Origin: Terriglobia bacterium
GTDB taxonomy: Bacteria; Acidobacteriota; Terriglobia; Bryobacterales; Bryobacteraceae
Assembly (NCBI GenBank): GCA_020073615.1
Contig: JAIQEX010000059.1
Coordinates: 1-39,939, forward strand
Direction of reading: 5' to 3'
Length of the DNA stretch: 39,939 nt
Shown piece after piece: positions 21,766-31,422 of the stretch. Position 1 is the stretch's first letter. Each line of letters opens with the position of its first letter. The notes beneath the pieces were generated by a model. It saw nothing but the letters and a program-made list of their open reading frames with translations, was not told the DNA's origin and searched no databases. The position numbers were made by a program, and so were the translations under genes.

Positions 21766-22884
21766 TCAGCCCTTGTACACCTTCCAGAAAACCTCGCGGA
21801 ATTTCGCCATGTCGGCATCGGTGCCGATGCTCACGCGCAGCATGTTGTCGAGCGGGGGGAAGGGACGGCCGGGGGCCACGCCCAGGCGCGGCATGGTGTT
21901 GATGAACTCGCGCGCGTTGCGGCCGGTATCGATCATGATGAAGTTGGCGTGCGGCTCGATGTAGCGCACTTCGCGCTCGCGCAGCCAGGCGCACAGCTCG
22001 CGGCGCGTGCGGGCGAGCGACGCCTTGCGGCCGTGCAGGATGCCCTGCTGGTCGCCGAGCGCGGCCACCACGGCGCGCGCGCTCACATAGGAGATGACGT
22101 TCATGCGCAGCGGCGCCAGGCGCGCGATGATCTCGGGTTTGGCGGCGGCGAACCCGACGCGCAGGCCGGCCATGCCGTAGATCTTCGAAAAGGTCCGCGC
22201 GACGATCACCTCCTTGCCCTGGCGCACGTAGGGCAGGGCAGACTGGACGTCGGGCGTCTCCACGAAGTGGATGTAGGCCTCATCCACCAGCAGCGTGGAG
22301 TTGGCGGGAAGATTGTTCACCAGCCAGTCGACGTCCTTGCTCCGGACGGCGGCGGAGGTGGGATTGTTGGGATTGCAGAGGTAGATCAGACCGCCGTGGG
22401 CCTTGCCGGCCTCTTCGGCCATGCGCTTCACGTCGGCGGTGTAATCTTCGCGCAGCTTGGTAAGAACCACCGGGCGGCCGAGCGCGCGCGCCAGTTCGAT
22501 GGGGCCCTCGTAAGCCGGAGTGACGCTGATGAGCGGGCGGGTGGCGGAGGTGAAGGCGTCGACGGCGGTGTGCAGCACTTCGCTCGAGCCGGAGCCGGTG
22601 ACGATCTGCTCGGGCGAGAGTTCCTCGCTTTTCGCCATGGCCGCGTACACGCCGCCCATATCGTTGTAGTGGTAGCGGCCCGATGCGGGCAGGGCTTCGC
22701 GCATGGCCTCGAGCGAGACCGGCGGCGGCCCGGCGGGATTTTCATTGGCGTTGAGCCACACCATATCCTTGGGAAGATCGGACATATTGACGGCGGCGCG
22801 CTGCGCCCAGGCCATTTCGGGGAGCATACGGACCGCCGCGGCGGCCAGCGGGAGTCGGGCGACAAAACCTCTTCTGCTGAGCAT
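21766..22884 (-). CDS. Tat-exported HisC-like PLP aminotransferase
   Basis: A 372-residue class I/II aminotransferase of the histidinol-phosphate type. The fold shows WLNANENPAGPPP, YHYNDMGG, NPNNPTSAAV and a PLP lysine in ARTFSKIYGMAGLRVGF. Unlike cytoplasmic HisC it begins MLSRRGFVARLPLAAAAVRMLPEMAWAQ, a twin-arginine signal with SRRGF, so it is probably folded with cofactor and exported. Periplasmic HisC-like proteins recur in Acidobacteria; their substrate is unknown. It stands alone; no his genes are nearby. Its 3' end is duplicated at 20615. Confidence 0.82.
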   Translation of the reverse strand: MLSRRGFVARLPLAAAAVRMLPEMAWAQRAAVNMSDLPKDMVWLNANENPAGPPPVSLEAMREALPASGRYHYNDMGGVYAAMAKSEELSPEQIVTGSGSSEVLHTAVDAFTSATRPLISVTPAYEGPIELARALGRPVVLTKLREDYTADVKRMAEEAGKAHGGLIYLCNPNNPTSAAVRSKDVDWLVNNLPANSTLLVDEAYIHFVETPDVQSALPYVRQGKEVIVARTFSKIYGMAGLRVGFAAAKPEIIARLAPLRMNVISYVSARAVVAALGDQQGILHGRKASLARTRRELCAWLREREVRYIEPHANFIMIDTGRNAREFINTMPRLGVAPGRPFPPLDNMLRVSIGTDADMAKFREVFWKVYKG

Positions 22885-22942
22885 GAGTCCTCCTGGGTTC
22901 CGAGAACATGATAGCGCGCGGGCCGGGGCCCGGGATTGCGCC

Positions 22943-23710
22943 CTACGCGCGACCGATGCGCGCGATCACTTCGAAGTTGCTGCCGCGGCGGCGCAGCGCC
23001 GGTACGCGCAGCAGCCCGTCGTCCAGCCACCGCGCCGCGCGGTAGCCGGCGCGCCATCCCGGAAACAGCCCCGCCAGCGGCGACGAACCGAAATCGTAAA
23101 TCTCGACACGCGCGTCGAACCCGGCGGCGCGAAACAGGTCGCGCGTGGCCTCGGGCGAAAGCTCTCTCTCGTCCGGCGTCTGGTACTTCTTCATGAGCCC
23201 GGGAATCAGCAGACGCCCCACCACGCCCGAAAGCCGCCGCCGGCTGGGATCGAGCGAATAAAATACGCCGCCCGGCGCCAGCAACCGCCTGACGCTTGCC
23301 GGCAACTCCGCCAGCGCGGCGTCGGGCAGGTGGTGCAGGAAGAAAACGGCCATCACCACGTCGTAGGTCCCCTGCGCCGTGGTTCCCTCCAGGAAACGCG
23401 CGTTGCCGATCCCCAGGCGCGCGGCATCCGAGCACGCCTGCCGCACGGCCGCGGGCGAGAGGTCCACGCCCACCACCTCGGCGACATGGGGGGCCAGCAG
23501 CAGTTCGGTATCGCCGATGCCGCACCCCAGGCTCAGTACGCGCGAGCGCGCACCAGCGCCGGTCATGCGCAGAATGCGCCCCACCGTGTGCGCCCGTAGC
23601 GCGCGCACCGCCGGCCGCGCGAAGTGCGACTGGGCGAAACCGGCGTACAGCTTCTCGTGATACTCCAGTTCGCGCGCGAGCACCTGCGGGTCCGGGCTGT
23701 CCATGCTCAC
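22943..23710 (-). CDS. class I SAM-dependent methyltransferase
   Basis: A 255-residue methyltransferase with motif I RVLSLGCGIGDTELLL, an acidic residue in VVGVDLSPAAV, and motif IV/post-I VVMAVFFLHHLPDAALAELPASVRRLLAPGGVFY. The substrate is not predictable; UbiE/ubiquinone-type or small-molecule methylation is possible. GTG 23710 overlaps the stop of the MauE-like gene as GTGA; ATG 23704 two codons on is the alternative start. It is third in an operon with DsbA-like and MauE-like genes. Confidence 0.8.
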   Translation of the reverse strand: MSMDSPDPQVLARELEYHEKLYAGFAQSHFARPAVRALRAHTVGRILRMTGAGARSRVLSLGCGIGDTELLLAPHVAEVVGVDLSPAAVRQACSDAARLGIGNARFLEGTTAQGTYDVVMAVFFLHHLPDAALAELPASVRRLLAPGGVFYSLDPSRRRLSGVVGRLLIPGLMKKYQTPDERELSPEATRDLFRAAGFDARVEIYDFGSSPLAGLFPGWRAGYRAARWLDDGLLRVPALRRRGSNFEVIARIGRA

Positions 23711-24147
23711 GCGTTATTCCGCCCGCCGCGCAGGCTCACCAGGGTCAACAGCAGCGAGCCGGCCAGCAGGCTCCCGTCGCGCAGCAGGGTGCGCCAGGAG
23801 ATGGCCTCGCCCAGCCCGAAGCAGCCGCAATCGATCTGCTTTCCCTGGGCGTAAGCCCGCACCATGAGCCCGAAAAACAGCAGCAGCACCAGGGACGCCG
23901 CGGGGGTGGCAACGCGCCGCCAGAGACCGGCGATCAGCAACAGGCCGATGGCCAGCTCCGCCCACGGCAGCGTGCGCGCCACCACCATCACGGCCCGCTC
24001 CGGCAGCACGCCGTATGCGTCGATGGCCATCGCGAAGATCGGCCACGGCTCGCGCAGTTTGGTCCACGCCGCATAGAGGAATACCGCCCCCAGCGCGACC
24101 CGCAACACTAACAGTAGGGAACGCGCCAGCCTATTTGAGGAGGCCAT
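23707..24147 (-). CDS. MauE/DoxX-like membrane protein
   Basis: A 146-residue inner-membrane protein with four helices: LLLVLRVALGAVFLYAAWTKL, LPWAELAIGLLLIAGL, AASLVLLLFFGLMVRAYA and LLAGSLLLTLVSL. The CGCFG motif after IDCG is typical of MauE-type proteins, which act with a DsbA-like partner (as MauE with MauD) in disulfide chemistry of exported proteins. Its start overlaps the end of the DsbA-like gene by 17 bases. This pairing suggests a periplasmic thiol-redox unit. Confidence 0.78.
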   Translation of the reverse strand: MASSNRLARSLLLVLRVALGAVFLYAAWTKLREPWPIFAMAIDAYGVLPERAVMVVARTLPWAELAIGLLLIAGLWRRVATPAASLVLLLFFGLMVRAYAQGKQIDCGCFGLGEAISWRTLLRDGSLLAGSLLLTLVSLRGGRNNA

Positions 24148-24730
24148 CGAGCAACGACCGCAAGAAAGTGTACGAAATGGGGGCGGGGAGGGGATACCGC
24201 CTGATGCCCGCGGAGACGATCAACGTGGGCGTGGAATTCACTCCCGCCGCCGTTCCTTCTTCCAGCTCGCGCTGGATCTCCGCCGCGACCCCGGGATCTT
24301 TCGCCAACGTCTGCACCCGCTTTTGATCCGCCGGCGACAGCGCGGCCGCCACTGTGTCCCACACCTTCCCGTTGATCGCCCAGGCCGCCTGGTTGGCGTA
24401 CAGAGCGTCGGCCACCGCCTGGTACTTTCCGATGCGCGCCGCCGCGTCCGCATAGCTGAAGGCCTCGCGGGAGTATTGATGCCCGGGGCCGTTCAACGGG
24501 AAGTCGCGCGACACCAGGTATACTTTCCCCTGCACCACGTAATCCTTCATGAGCAGCGGGACCGTCTGGTCGTGCAGCAGCTTGCAGTGCGGGCACGTGA
24601 AATCGCTGAATACCTCGATCGTTATGGGCGCTGAGGGGCTGCCCAGCGTTTTCCCCTTGTCCACCTCGGGCATCGCCGCCAGACAGGGCAAGACGGCGGC
24701 CAGCGCAACAGCGTAGAGCTTCATACTCAT
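24131..24730 (-). CDS. DsbA-like thioredoxin-fold protein, exported
   Basis: A 199-residue protein with a signal peptide (MSMKLYAVALAAVLPCLAAMP), then LGSPSAPITIEVFSDFTCPHCKLLHDQTV containing the CPHC active site. YLVSRDFPL and the cis-proline loop GVNSTPTLIVSAG complete the thioredoxin_4 fold. It should oxidise or isomerise cysteine pairs outside the cytoplasm, or accept electrons from the MauE-like protein. ATG 24730 or 24724 may be used. It is first in a three-gene operon divergent from the second ADOP permease. Confidence 0.85.
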   Translation of the reverse strand: MSMKLYAVALAAVLPCLAAMPEVDKGKTLGSPSAPITIEVFSDFTCPHCKLLHDQTVPLLMKDYVVQGKVYLVSRDFPLNGPGHQYSREAFSYADAAARIGKYQAVADALYANQAAWAINGKVWDTVAAALSPADQKRVQTLAKDPGVAAEIQRELEEGTAAGVNSTPTLIVSAGIRRYPLPAPISYTFLRSLLDGLLK

Positions 24731-24807
24731 ATTGTAAACGGTGCGGCGGCTAATCCAGGCTGCCGCCGTCGCTCCGCCGGCGAGCCGGCAAGCCCAAAAC
24801 TAACCTT

Positions 24808-24850
24808 TTGACAGCTACGTCGTCAAGCGATATAGTTGATGACGACGTAG
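24808..24850 (+). promoter_or_regulatory. ADOP-2 promoter with long dyad operator
   Basis: TTGACA (24808-24813) and TATAGT (24831-24836) are 17 bases apart, a near-consensus promoter. An 11-bp perfect inverted repeat, CTACGTCGTCA (24815-24825) and TGACGACGTAG (24840-24850), covers the spacer and flanks the -10. GAGGGG precedes the permease ATG at 24864. The repressor is not encoded next to it. Confidence 0.7.
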
Positions 24851-24863
24851 TAGAGGGGATCTC

Positions 24864-27512
24864 ATGTCCAAGCCCAAACCACCCATGGCGGACCGCTTCT
24901 ATGAAAAGCTGCTGCGGCTGCTGCCGTTCGATTTCCGCAGCGAGTTCGGCAGCGATATGGAAGAGACTTTTCGCGCCCAGCGAGCGGAAACGGAGCGCAA
25001 CCAGGGGTTCATGGCGCTGCTGCGGATGTGGTGGGCGACCGTCGCCGACATCGTGCGCATGGCGCCGCGGGAACACCTCAGCGTGCTCGCGCAGGACACC
25101 CGTTACGCCTGGCGCATGATGCGCAAGAATGCCGGGTATACGGCGGCCGCGATCCTGATCCTGGGCCTCGGCATCGGCGCCAACACCTCCATCTTCAGCG
25201 TGGTGAATTCGGTCCTGCTCAAGCCGCTGCCGTACCTCGATGGGAACCGCCTGGTAGTGTTGCGCCAGCGCCAGGCGAAAACGGGCCTCGAGAACATGCG
25301 CTTCTCCGTCCCCGAGATCGACGATTACCGCCGCCAGAACCAAAGCCTGAGCGGCCTGGTCGAATATCACGCCATGACCTTCACCCTGTTCGGCGGCGAG
25401 GAGCCCCACTCGGTCCGGACCGGCGTCGTCTCCGCGGGATTCTTCGATTTTTTCGGGGTGCAGCCGATCCTGGGAAGATCGTTCGCCCCCGGCGATGAGG
25501 CTCCGGGCGCGCAGCCGGTCCTGCTGCTCAGCTACGAATTCTGGAAGCAGGTGGAGCGCGGCAATCCGAATATCGTCGGCAAGGTCTACCGCATGAACGA
25601 CCGGCCGCACATCGTCATCGGCGTCCTGCCGCCCATCCCCCAATATCCCAGCCAGAACGACGTGTACATGACCACCACGTCGTGTCCCTTTCGCTCCAAG
25701 CCAGACAACATCGCCAACCGCAAGTTCCGCCTGATGGCCGGCGTGTTCGGGCGGCTCAAGCCCGGCGCCACTCCCGAGTTTTGCCGCGCCGACCTGCACG
25801 CCGTGGGCGAGCGCCTGAAGCACGACTACCCCGGCTTCTATCCCGGCCAGATGGGATTCGAGGCCTCCGCAACCCTGCTGCGCGAGGACCTCACCCGCAA
25901 CGCGCGCCCCCTGCTGCTGGTGCTTTTGGGCGCCGCCGCCTTTGTCCTGCTGATCGCCTGCGCCAACGTGGCCAACCTGATTCTGGCGCGCATGGCGCGT
26001 CGCGAGCAGGAGCTGGTGATCCGCACCGCGGTCGGAGCCGGCGCCGGACGGCTGCTGCGGCAACTCCTCACCGAGAGCCTGATCATGGCGCTGCTGGCGG
26101 CGGCGGTGGGCCTGCTGTTCGCCGCCGGCAGCCTCAAGCTGTTGACCCGCTTCGCCAGCCAGATTACGCCGCGGGCCCAGGAGATTACGCTCGATGGCTG
26201 GGTGCTGGCCTTCGCGATTCTGTGCGCCTGCGCCACCACCATCGTCTTCGGGTCCATGGCCGCCCTCTATTCCCGCCAGGATGTCTCCTCCGGTTTGAAA
26301 GAGAACAGCCGCACCAGCGAGCGGAACCGCACCGTGGTCCGCAGCCTGCTCATCGCCGCGCAGGTGGCGTTCTCCTACGTGCTGCTGATTGGTGCCGGCC
26401 TCATGGTCCACAGCTTCATCCAACTGGAGCGCGTGGACCCCGGCTTTGTGCCGCAAAGGGTCTTCGCCCTGGGGCTCGATCTGGATTTCACCAGTTTTGC
26501 GACCGCCCAGCAATACCGCGCCGTCTCCCGGCGTCTGCTCGAGAAGATACCGTCGCTGCCCGGCGTCCTGTCGGCCGCGGTGGCCTCCGCGTTTCCCATG
26601 GACCCGGACATACTGGGAGGCGGCCAGCCGCAGCGGTTTCAGGTGGAAGGCGATCCCCGCCCGGACGAGGAATTGCCCGCTGTGAACACGGTGCGGGCCG
26701 CCTCTCCAGGCTACTTCCAGACCCTGGGCATTCCCCTGGTTGCCGGCCGCCCGTTCCTGGATTCCGACGACGAGCATGCGCCCCGCGTGGTGATCGTCAA
26801 CCGGTCCCTGGCCCATCGCCGCTGGGGCAACGAGAACCCCATCGGCCGTAGAATCGCCTTCCTGGGCGACGGAGCGTGGCTCAAGATCGTCGGCGTGGTG
26901 GGCGACGTGCGCGAATTCGGGCAGAACCGCGAAAGCCCGTACGAGGTTTACGCGCCCCTCGAGCAGATCCCCAATGCCGGCAGCGTGCTGGTGCGCACGG
27001 CCGGCGATCCCCTGGCCATGGTGAATATGCTGCGCCGCGCCGTCCACGAGGTCAATCCGCAGATCGCCATCAACCAGGCGGAAACCCTGGAGCAGGCGCG
27101 CGCCGATTCGGTGTCCTCGCCGCGCACCCTGACGCGCCTGTTCGGACTGTTCGGCGGCCTGGCGTTCCTCATCGCCATCACCGGCATCGCCAGCATGCTG
27201 GCACTGTGGGTGCGCCAGAGGGCGCGGGAAATCGGCATCCGCATGGCGCTGGGGGCGAGCCCGGCGGATATCGTCGGCGCCGTCATTCGCCGCGGCATGC
27301 TGCTGGCTGGCATCGGCCTGGCCGCCGGCGTGGGCGGCGCCTGGGCCTTGACCGGGTACCTCAAAACGCTCCTGTTCCAGGTGGAGCCGACCGACGCCGT
27401 CACCTTCCTCCTGGTCGCGGCGTTGCTGCTGGCCGCGGCCTTGCTGGCCTGCTTCGTGCCGGCGATGCGCGCCGCCCGCATCGATCCCCAGGCCGCCCTG
27501 CGCGCGGAGTGA
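24864..27512 (+). CDS. ADOP-type MacB/FtsX-like permease, second copy
   Basis: An 882-residue inner-membrane protein of the same family as 10784-13441. A prefix domain (MADRFYEKLLRLLPFDFRSEFGSDMEETFRAQRAE) precedes two FtsX/MacB modules: YTAAAILILGLGIGANTSIFSVVNSVLLKPLPY, LLIACANVANLILARMARREQELVIRTAVGAGAGRL, and at the C-terminus LWVRQRAREIGIRMALGASPADIVGAVI. The prefix differs from that of the first copy, being the DUF-type 'FRSEFGSDM' variant. No ATPase is adjacent. The gene has its own regulated promoter, and a hairpin cluster begins five bases after its stop. Confidence 0.88.
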   Translation: MSKPKPPMADRFYEKLLRLLPFDFRSEFGSDMEETFRAQRAETERNQGFMALLRMWWATVADIVRMAPREHLSVLAQDTRYAWRMMRKNAGYTAAAILILGLGIGANTSIFSVVNSVLLKPLPYLDGNRLVVLRQRQAKTGLENMRFSVPEIDDYRRQNQSLSGLVEYHAMTFTLFGGEEPHSVRTGVVSAGFFDFFGVQPILGRSFAPGDEAPGAQPVLLLSYEFWKQVERGNPNIVGKVYRMNDRPHIVIGVLPPIPQYPSQNDVYMTTTSCPFRSKPDNIANRKFRLMAGVFGRLKPGATPEFCRADLHAVGERLKHDYPGFYPGQMGFEASATLLREDLTRNARPLLLVLLGAAAFVLLIACANVANLILARMARREQELVIRTAVGAGAGRLLRQLLTESLIMALLAAAVGLLFAAGSLKLLTRFASQITPRAQEITLDGWVLAFAILCACATTIVFGSMAALYSRQDVSSGLKENSRTSERNRTVVRSLLIAAQVAFSYVLLIGAGLMVHSFIQLERVDPGFVPQRVFALGLDLDFTSFATAQQYRAVSRRLLEKIPSLPGVLSAAVASAFPMDPDILGGGQPQRFQVEGDPRPDEELPAVNTVRAASPGYFQTLGIPLVAGRPFLDSDDEHAPRVVIVNRSLAHRRWGNENPIGRRIAFLGDGAWLKIVGVVGDVREFGQNRESPYEVYAPLEQIPNAGSVLVRTAGDPLAMVNMLRRAVHEVNPQIAINQAETLEQARADSVSSPRTLTRLFGLFGGLAFLIAITGIASMLALWVRQRAREIGIRMALGASPADIVGAVIRRGMLLAGIGLAAGVGGAWALTGYLKTLLFQVEPTDAVTFLLVAALLLAAALLACFVPAMRAARIDPQAALRAE

Positions 27513-27517
27513 CGGCA

Positions 27518-27624
27518 GTGGGGCAACTTGTCAAGCTGCGGCCGATTGTCAATCGGCTAACTGGCGCGCTTCGAGCGAACAGCGGCGGTAGCCAACCGCC
27601 GCGCAGGATGCCATCCTGCCCCAC
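27518..27624. repeat. REP-like cluster of hairpins with inverted termini
   Basis: The 107-bp unit is bounded by GTGGGGCA (27518-27525) and TGCCCCAC (27617-27624). Inside are GCCGATT/AATCGGC (27541-27557), GCGGCGGT/ACCGCCGC (27582-27602) and GCAGGATG/CATCCTGC (27603-27619), plus a small CTTG/CAAG stem. The stacked perfect stems right after a gene suggest a dispersed extragenic palindromic repeat that can also stop transcription. No second copy was noticed in this window. Confidence 0.6.
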
Positions 27625-27639
27625 ATCATGCCGGAGATT

Positions 27640-27935
27640 CCACTTCTATGTCGCGCACCCAACTGTAGCACGTACTGTAGCAGCTCGAGAAGTGACGGCT
27701 CACGATCCGCGCAACAAACCGAAAATGAAAAAGCGCTGCGGAACTGGACGATGACCGTTTATTGCAGCGGGCGACAGAACTTGGCCGGGTTGCTCGTCTC
27801 GCAAGATGAGGATCTCCTCCGTGAGGGAGCGCGGTTGCTGAAGGACGGCGAGCCCTTTTCAGGCGTAATCTACGCCACCAACTTCGGGTCACGATTGGGC
27901 AGTCGGATGAGGTCCACGGGAATTGTCGGGCGGAT
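27640..27935 (+). pseudogene. frameshifted PIN-like (DUF5615-type) remnant
   Basis: Pieces of a DUF5615-like protein appear in different frames: FHFYVAHPTVARTVAAREVTAHD at the left, AELDDDRLLQRATELGRV near 27740-27790, and LLVSQDEDLLREGARLLKD with GEPFSGVIYA at about 27790-27870. In intact relatives these follow one another (EHVPRAV, then the DDRLLQRA block, then SQDEDLL and GVIYA). Several frameshifts and a missing C-terminus make it a dead gene. DUF5615 proteins are PIN-like nucleases usually paired with a small antitoxin. Confidence 0.5.
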
Positions 27936-27938
27936 CCT

Positions 27939-28059
27939 TCACAGGCCACTCGAGTCGACCACTTGGTCGCCGCCGACCAAGTGGAGGGCGTCCTCGTAGT
28001 CGCCGCCGAAACTCACGCGGGTGATCTCCGCGACCCGATACTCCTCCGGCGAGTCCGCC

Positions 28060-28070
<11 letters not shown>
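27939..28070 (-). pseudogene. C-terminal remnant of an unidentified gene
   Basis: The minus frame ending at TGA 27941-27939 reads KWADSPEEYRVAEITRVSFGG, then DYEDALHLVGG. The phrase ITRV-x-FGG-x-YE-x-AL looks like a genuine protein C-terminus, but I cannot name the family. Its upstream part is replaced by the MetE-like N-terminal fragment in another frame. It is a junction fragment. Confidence 0.35.
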
Positions 28071-29346
<1,276 letters not shown>

Positions 29347-30540
29347 TCAAACCCTCTCGACGATCGTCGCGATGCCTTGCCCCACCCCGATGCACATCGC
29401 GCAGAGTGCATAACGCCCGCCGGTGCGGTGCAGTTGATACACCGCGGTCGCCAGCAGGCGCGCCCCGCTGGCCCCCAGGGGATGGCCGATGGCAATGGCG
29501 CCGCCGTTCGCATTCACGTGGGCCGCGTCATCCGCCAGGCCGAGCGCGCGGAGCACCGCCAGGGCCTGCGCCGCGAACGCTTCGTTCAGTTCCATTACGT
29601 CCATCTGGGCGAGCGTGAGGCCGGTCCGCTGGAGCAGTTTCCGCACCGCCGGAACCGGCCCCAACCCCATCACCCGCGGAGCCACGCCCGCCGCCGCGCA
29701 TCCCACGATCCGCGCCCGAGGTGTGAGGCCGTGGCGCGCGGCTGCGGATTCGGAAGCCAGCAGCAGCGCGGCGGCGCCGTCGTTGATGCCCGACGCGTTG
29801 CCCGCGGTGACCGTTCCGTCCGGCCTGGTCACCGGCTGCAATTGCGCCAGTGCTTCGCGCGTGGTGTCCGGCCGGGGATGTTCGTCGCGGTCCACCACTC
29901 CCTTCCGGCCGGCCAGAACCGGCGTCAGTTCCTGCGCGAAGTATCCCGCCTCGGCCGCCGCGGCGCAGCGCCGCTGGCTGCGCCACGCGAAAGCGTCCTG
30001 GTCGGGCCGCGACACCCCGCACTCGGCCGCCACGTTCTCCGCTGTCTCCGCCATGGAATCCACGCCGTACCGCTCGCGCATCGCCGGATTGACGAACCGC
30101 CATCCCAGCGTGGTGTCCTCGATCTTCTGCGAGCGCGCCCAGGGAACGTCCGGCTTGGAGAGCGCCAGCGGAGCGCGCGACATGCTCTCCACGCCGCCGG
30201 CGATCACCAGGGCTGCCTCCCCCGCGCGAATCGCGCGCGCCGCCATGGCGGCCGCGTCCATGCCCGATCCGCAGAGTCGGTTCAAAGTGGTCCCGGGAAC
30301 TTCCTGCGGCAGGCCCGCCAGCAGCAGAGCCATGCGCGCCACATTGCGATTGTCTTCCCCGGCCTGGTTGGCGCAACCCAGAATCACGTCGTCGATTGCC
30401 GCCACGTCCAGCGCGGGATTGCGCGCCGCGAGCGCCCGCAAAGTCACGGCCGCGAGGTCGTCCGGCCGCACCCCCGCCAGCGAACCGCCATAACGGCCGA
30501 ATGGCGTGCGCAGCGCATCGCAGATATAGGCGTAGTCCAA
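29347..30540 (-). CDS. pcaF: 3-oxoadipyl-CoA thiolase
   Basis: A 397-residue thiolase that would split 3-oxoadipyl-CoA into succinyl-CoA and acetyl-CoA, the last step of the pathway. The nucleophilic cysteine is in [17 protein letters not shown], with [21 protein letters not shown] (His) and [16 protein letters not shown] (second Cys) at the C-terminus. The N-terminus [30 protein letters not shown] matches PcaF/PaaJ. Context in a pca cluster supports PcaF over a general acetyl-CoA acyltransferase. It is divergent from pcaI with a 54-bp gap. Confidence 0.9.
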   Translation of the reverse strand: MDYAYICDALRTPFGRYGGSLAGVRPDDLAAVTLRALAARNPALDVAAIDDVILGCANQAGEDNRNVARMALLLAGLPQEVPGTTLNRLCGSGMDAAAMAARAIRAGEAALVIAGGVESMSRAPLALSKPDVPWARSQKIEDTTLGWRFVNPAMRERYGVDSMAETAENVAAECGVSRPDQDAFAWRSQRRCAAAAEAGYFAQELTPVLAGRKGVVDRDEHPRPDTTREALAQLQPVTRPDGTVTAGNASGINDGAAALLLASESAAARHGLTPRARIVGCAAAGVAPRVMGLGPVPAVRKLLQRTGLTLAQMDVMELNEAFAAQALAVLRALGLADDAAHVNANGGAIAIGHPLGASGARLLATAVYQLHRTGGRYALCAMCIGVGQGIATIVERV

Positions 30541-30594
30541 AACGAAGGGCCGATTATCTCACACACGGCCGGCGTTGACGATGGGCTTCTGTCT

Positions 30595-31422
30595 ATGCGA
30601 ATATCGCGCCCAAAGGCGATGGAATTTCTCAGCCTGCACGATGCGGTCGCAAAATACGTGAACGACGGCGATGAAGTGGCGCTCGAAGGCTTCACGCACT
30701 TGATCCCCATGGCCGCCGGACATGAGATCATCCGCCAGGGCCGCCGCAATCTGGCGCTGATCCGCATGACGCCGGACCTGATCTACGACCAGATGATCGG
30801 CATGGGCATGGCCCGGAAGCTGGTGTTTTCCTGGGGCGGCAATCCGGGAGTGGGTTCGCTCCACCGCTTTCGCGATGCCGTGGAGCGGGGCTGGCCGCAG
30901 CCGCTCGAACTCGTCGAGCACAGTCACGCGGCCATGGCCAACGCCTACGATGCCGGGGCCGCCGGCATGCCGTGCGCGTTCTTTCGAGGTTATCGCGGAA
31001 GCGATCTCGCGGGCGTCAACCCGGACATCCGGTTTGTGCGGTGTCCCTTTTCCGGCGAAGAGCTGGCGTGCATTCCCGCCCTCCGGCCCGATGTCACCGT
31101 GATCCACGCGCAGAAGGCGGACCGGGAAGGGAACGTGCTGATCGAAGGCATTCTGGGGGTGCAGAAGGCGGCGGCGCTGGCCGCGCGCCGCGCCATCGCA
31201 ACGGTGGAGGAAGTGGTTGACGGCTTCGGCCCGCGCAGTTCCAACGCGGTTATCCTGCCGTCGTGGGTGCTGAGCGCCGTCGCGCTCGCGCCCAACGGGG
31301 CGCGCCCGTCCTACGCCCACGGCTACTACTCGCGCGATAATGCCTTCTACATCGCGTGGGACAAGATTGCGCGCGAGCGGGAAACCTTCCTGGCATGGAT
31401 GCGGGAAAACGTGCTGCGATGA
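30595..31422 (+). CDS. pcaI: 3-oxoadipate CoA-transferase, subunit A
   Basis: A 275-residue alpha subunit of a two-gene CoA-transferase that activates 3-oxoadipate with succinyl-CoA. FLSLHDAVAKYVNDGDEVALEGFTHLIPMAAGHEIIRQG is the family I start, with SWGGNPGVGSLHRFRDA and HAQKADREGNVLIEG following. This longer form belongs to the IpdA/GctA-like group. ATG 30595 is taken; ATG 30619 (MEFLSLHDA) is equally possible on alignment. Its stop overlaps the pcaJ start as ATGA. The partner pcaJ is broken, so activity is doubtful unless another beta subunit exists. Confidence 0.85.
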   Translation: MRISRPKAMEFLSLHDAVAKYVNDGDEVALEGFTHLIPMAAGHEIIRQGRRNLALIRMTPDLIYDQMIGMGMARKLVFSWGGNPGVGSLHRFRDAVERGWPQPLELVEHSHAAMANAYDAGAAGMPCAFFRGYRGSDLAGVNPDIRFVRCPFSGEELACIPALRPDVTVIHAQKADREGNVLIEGILGVQKAAALAARRAIATVEEVVDGFGPRSSNAVILPSWVLSAVALAPNGARPSYAHGYYSRDNAFYIAWDKIARERETFLAWMRENVLR

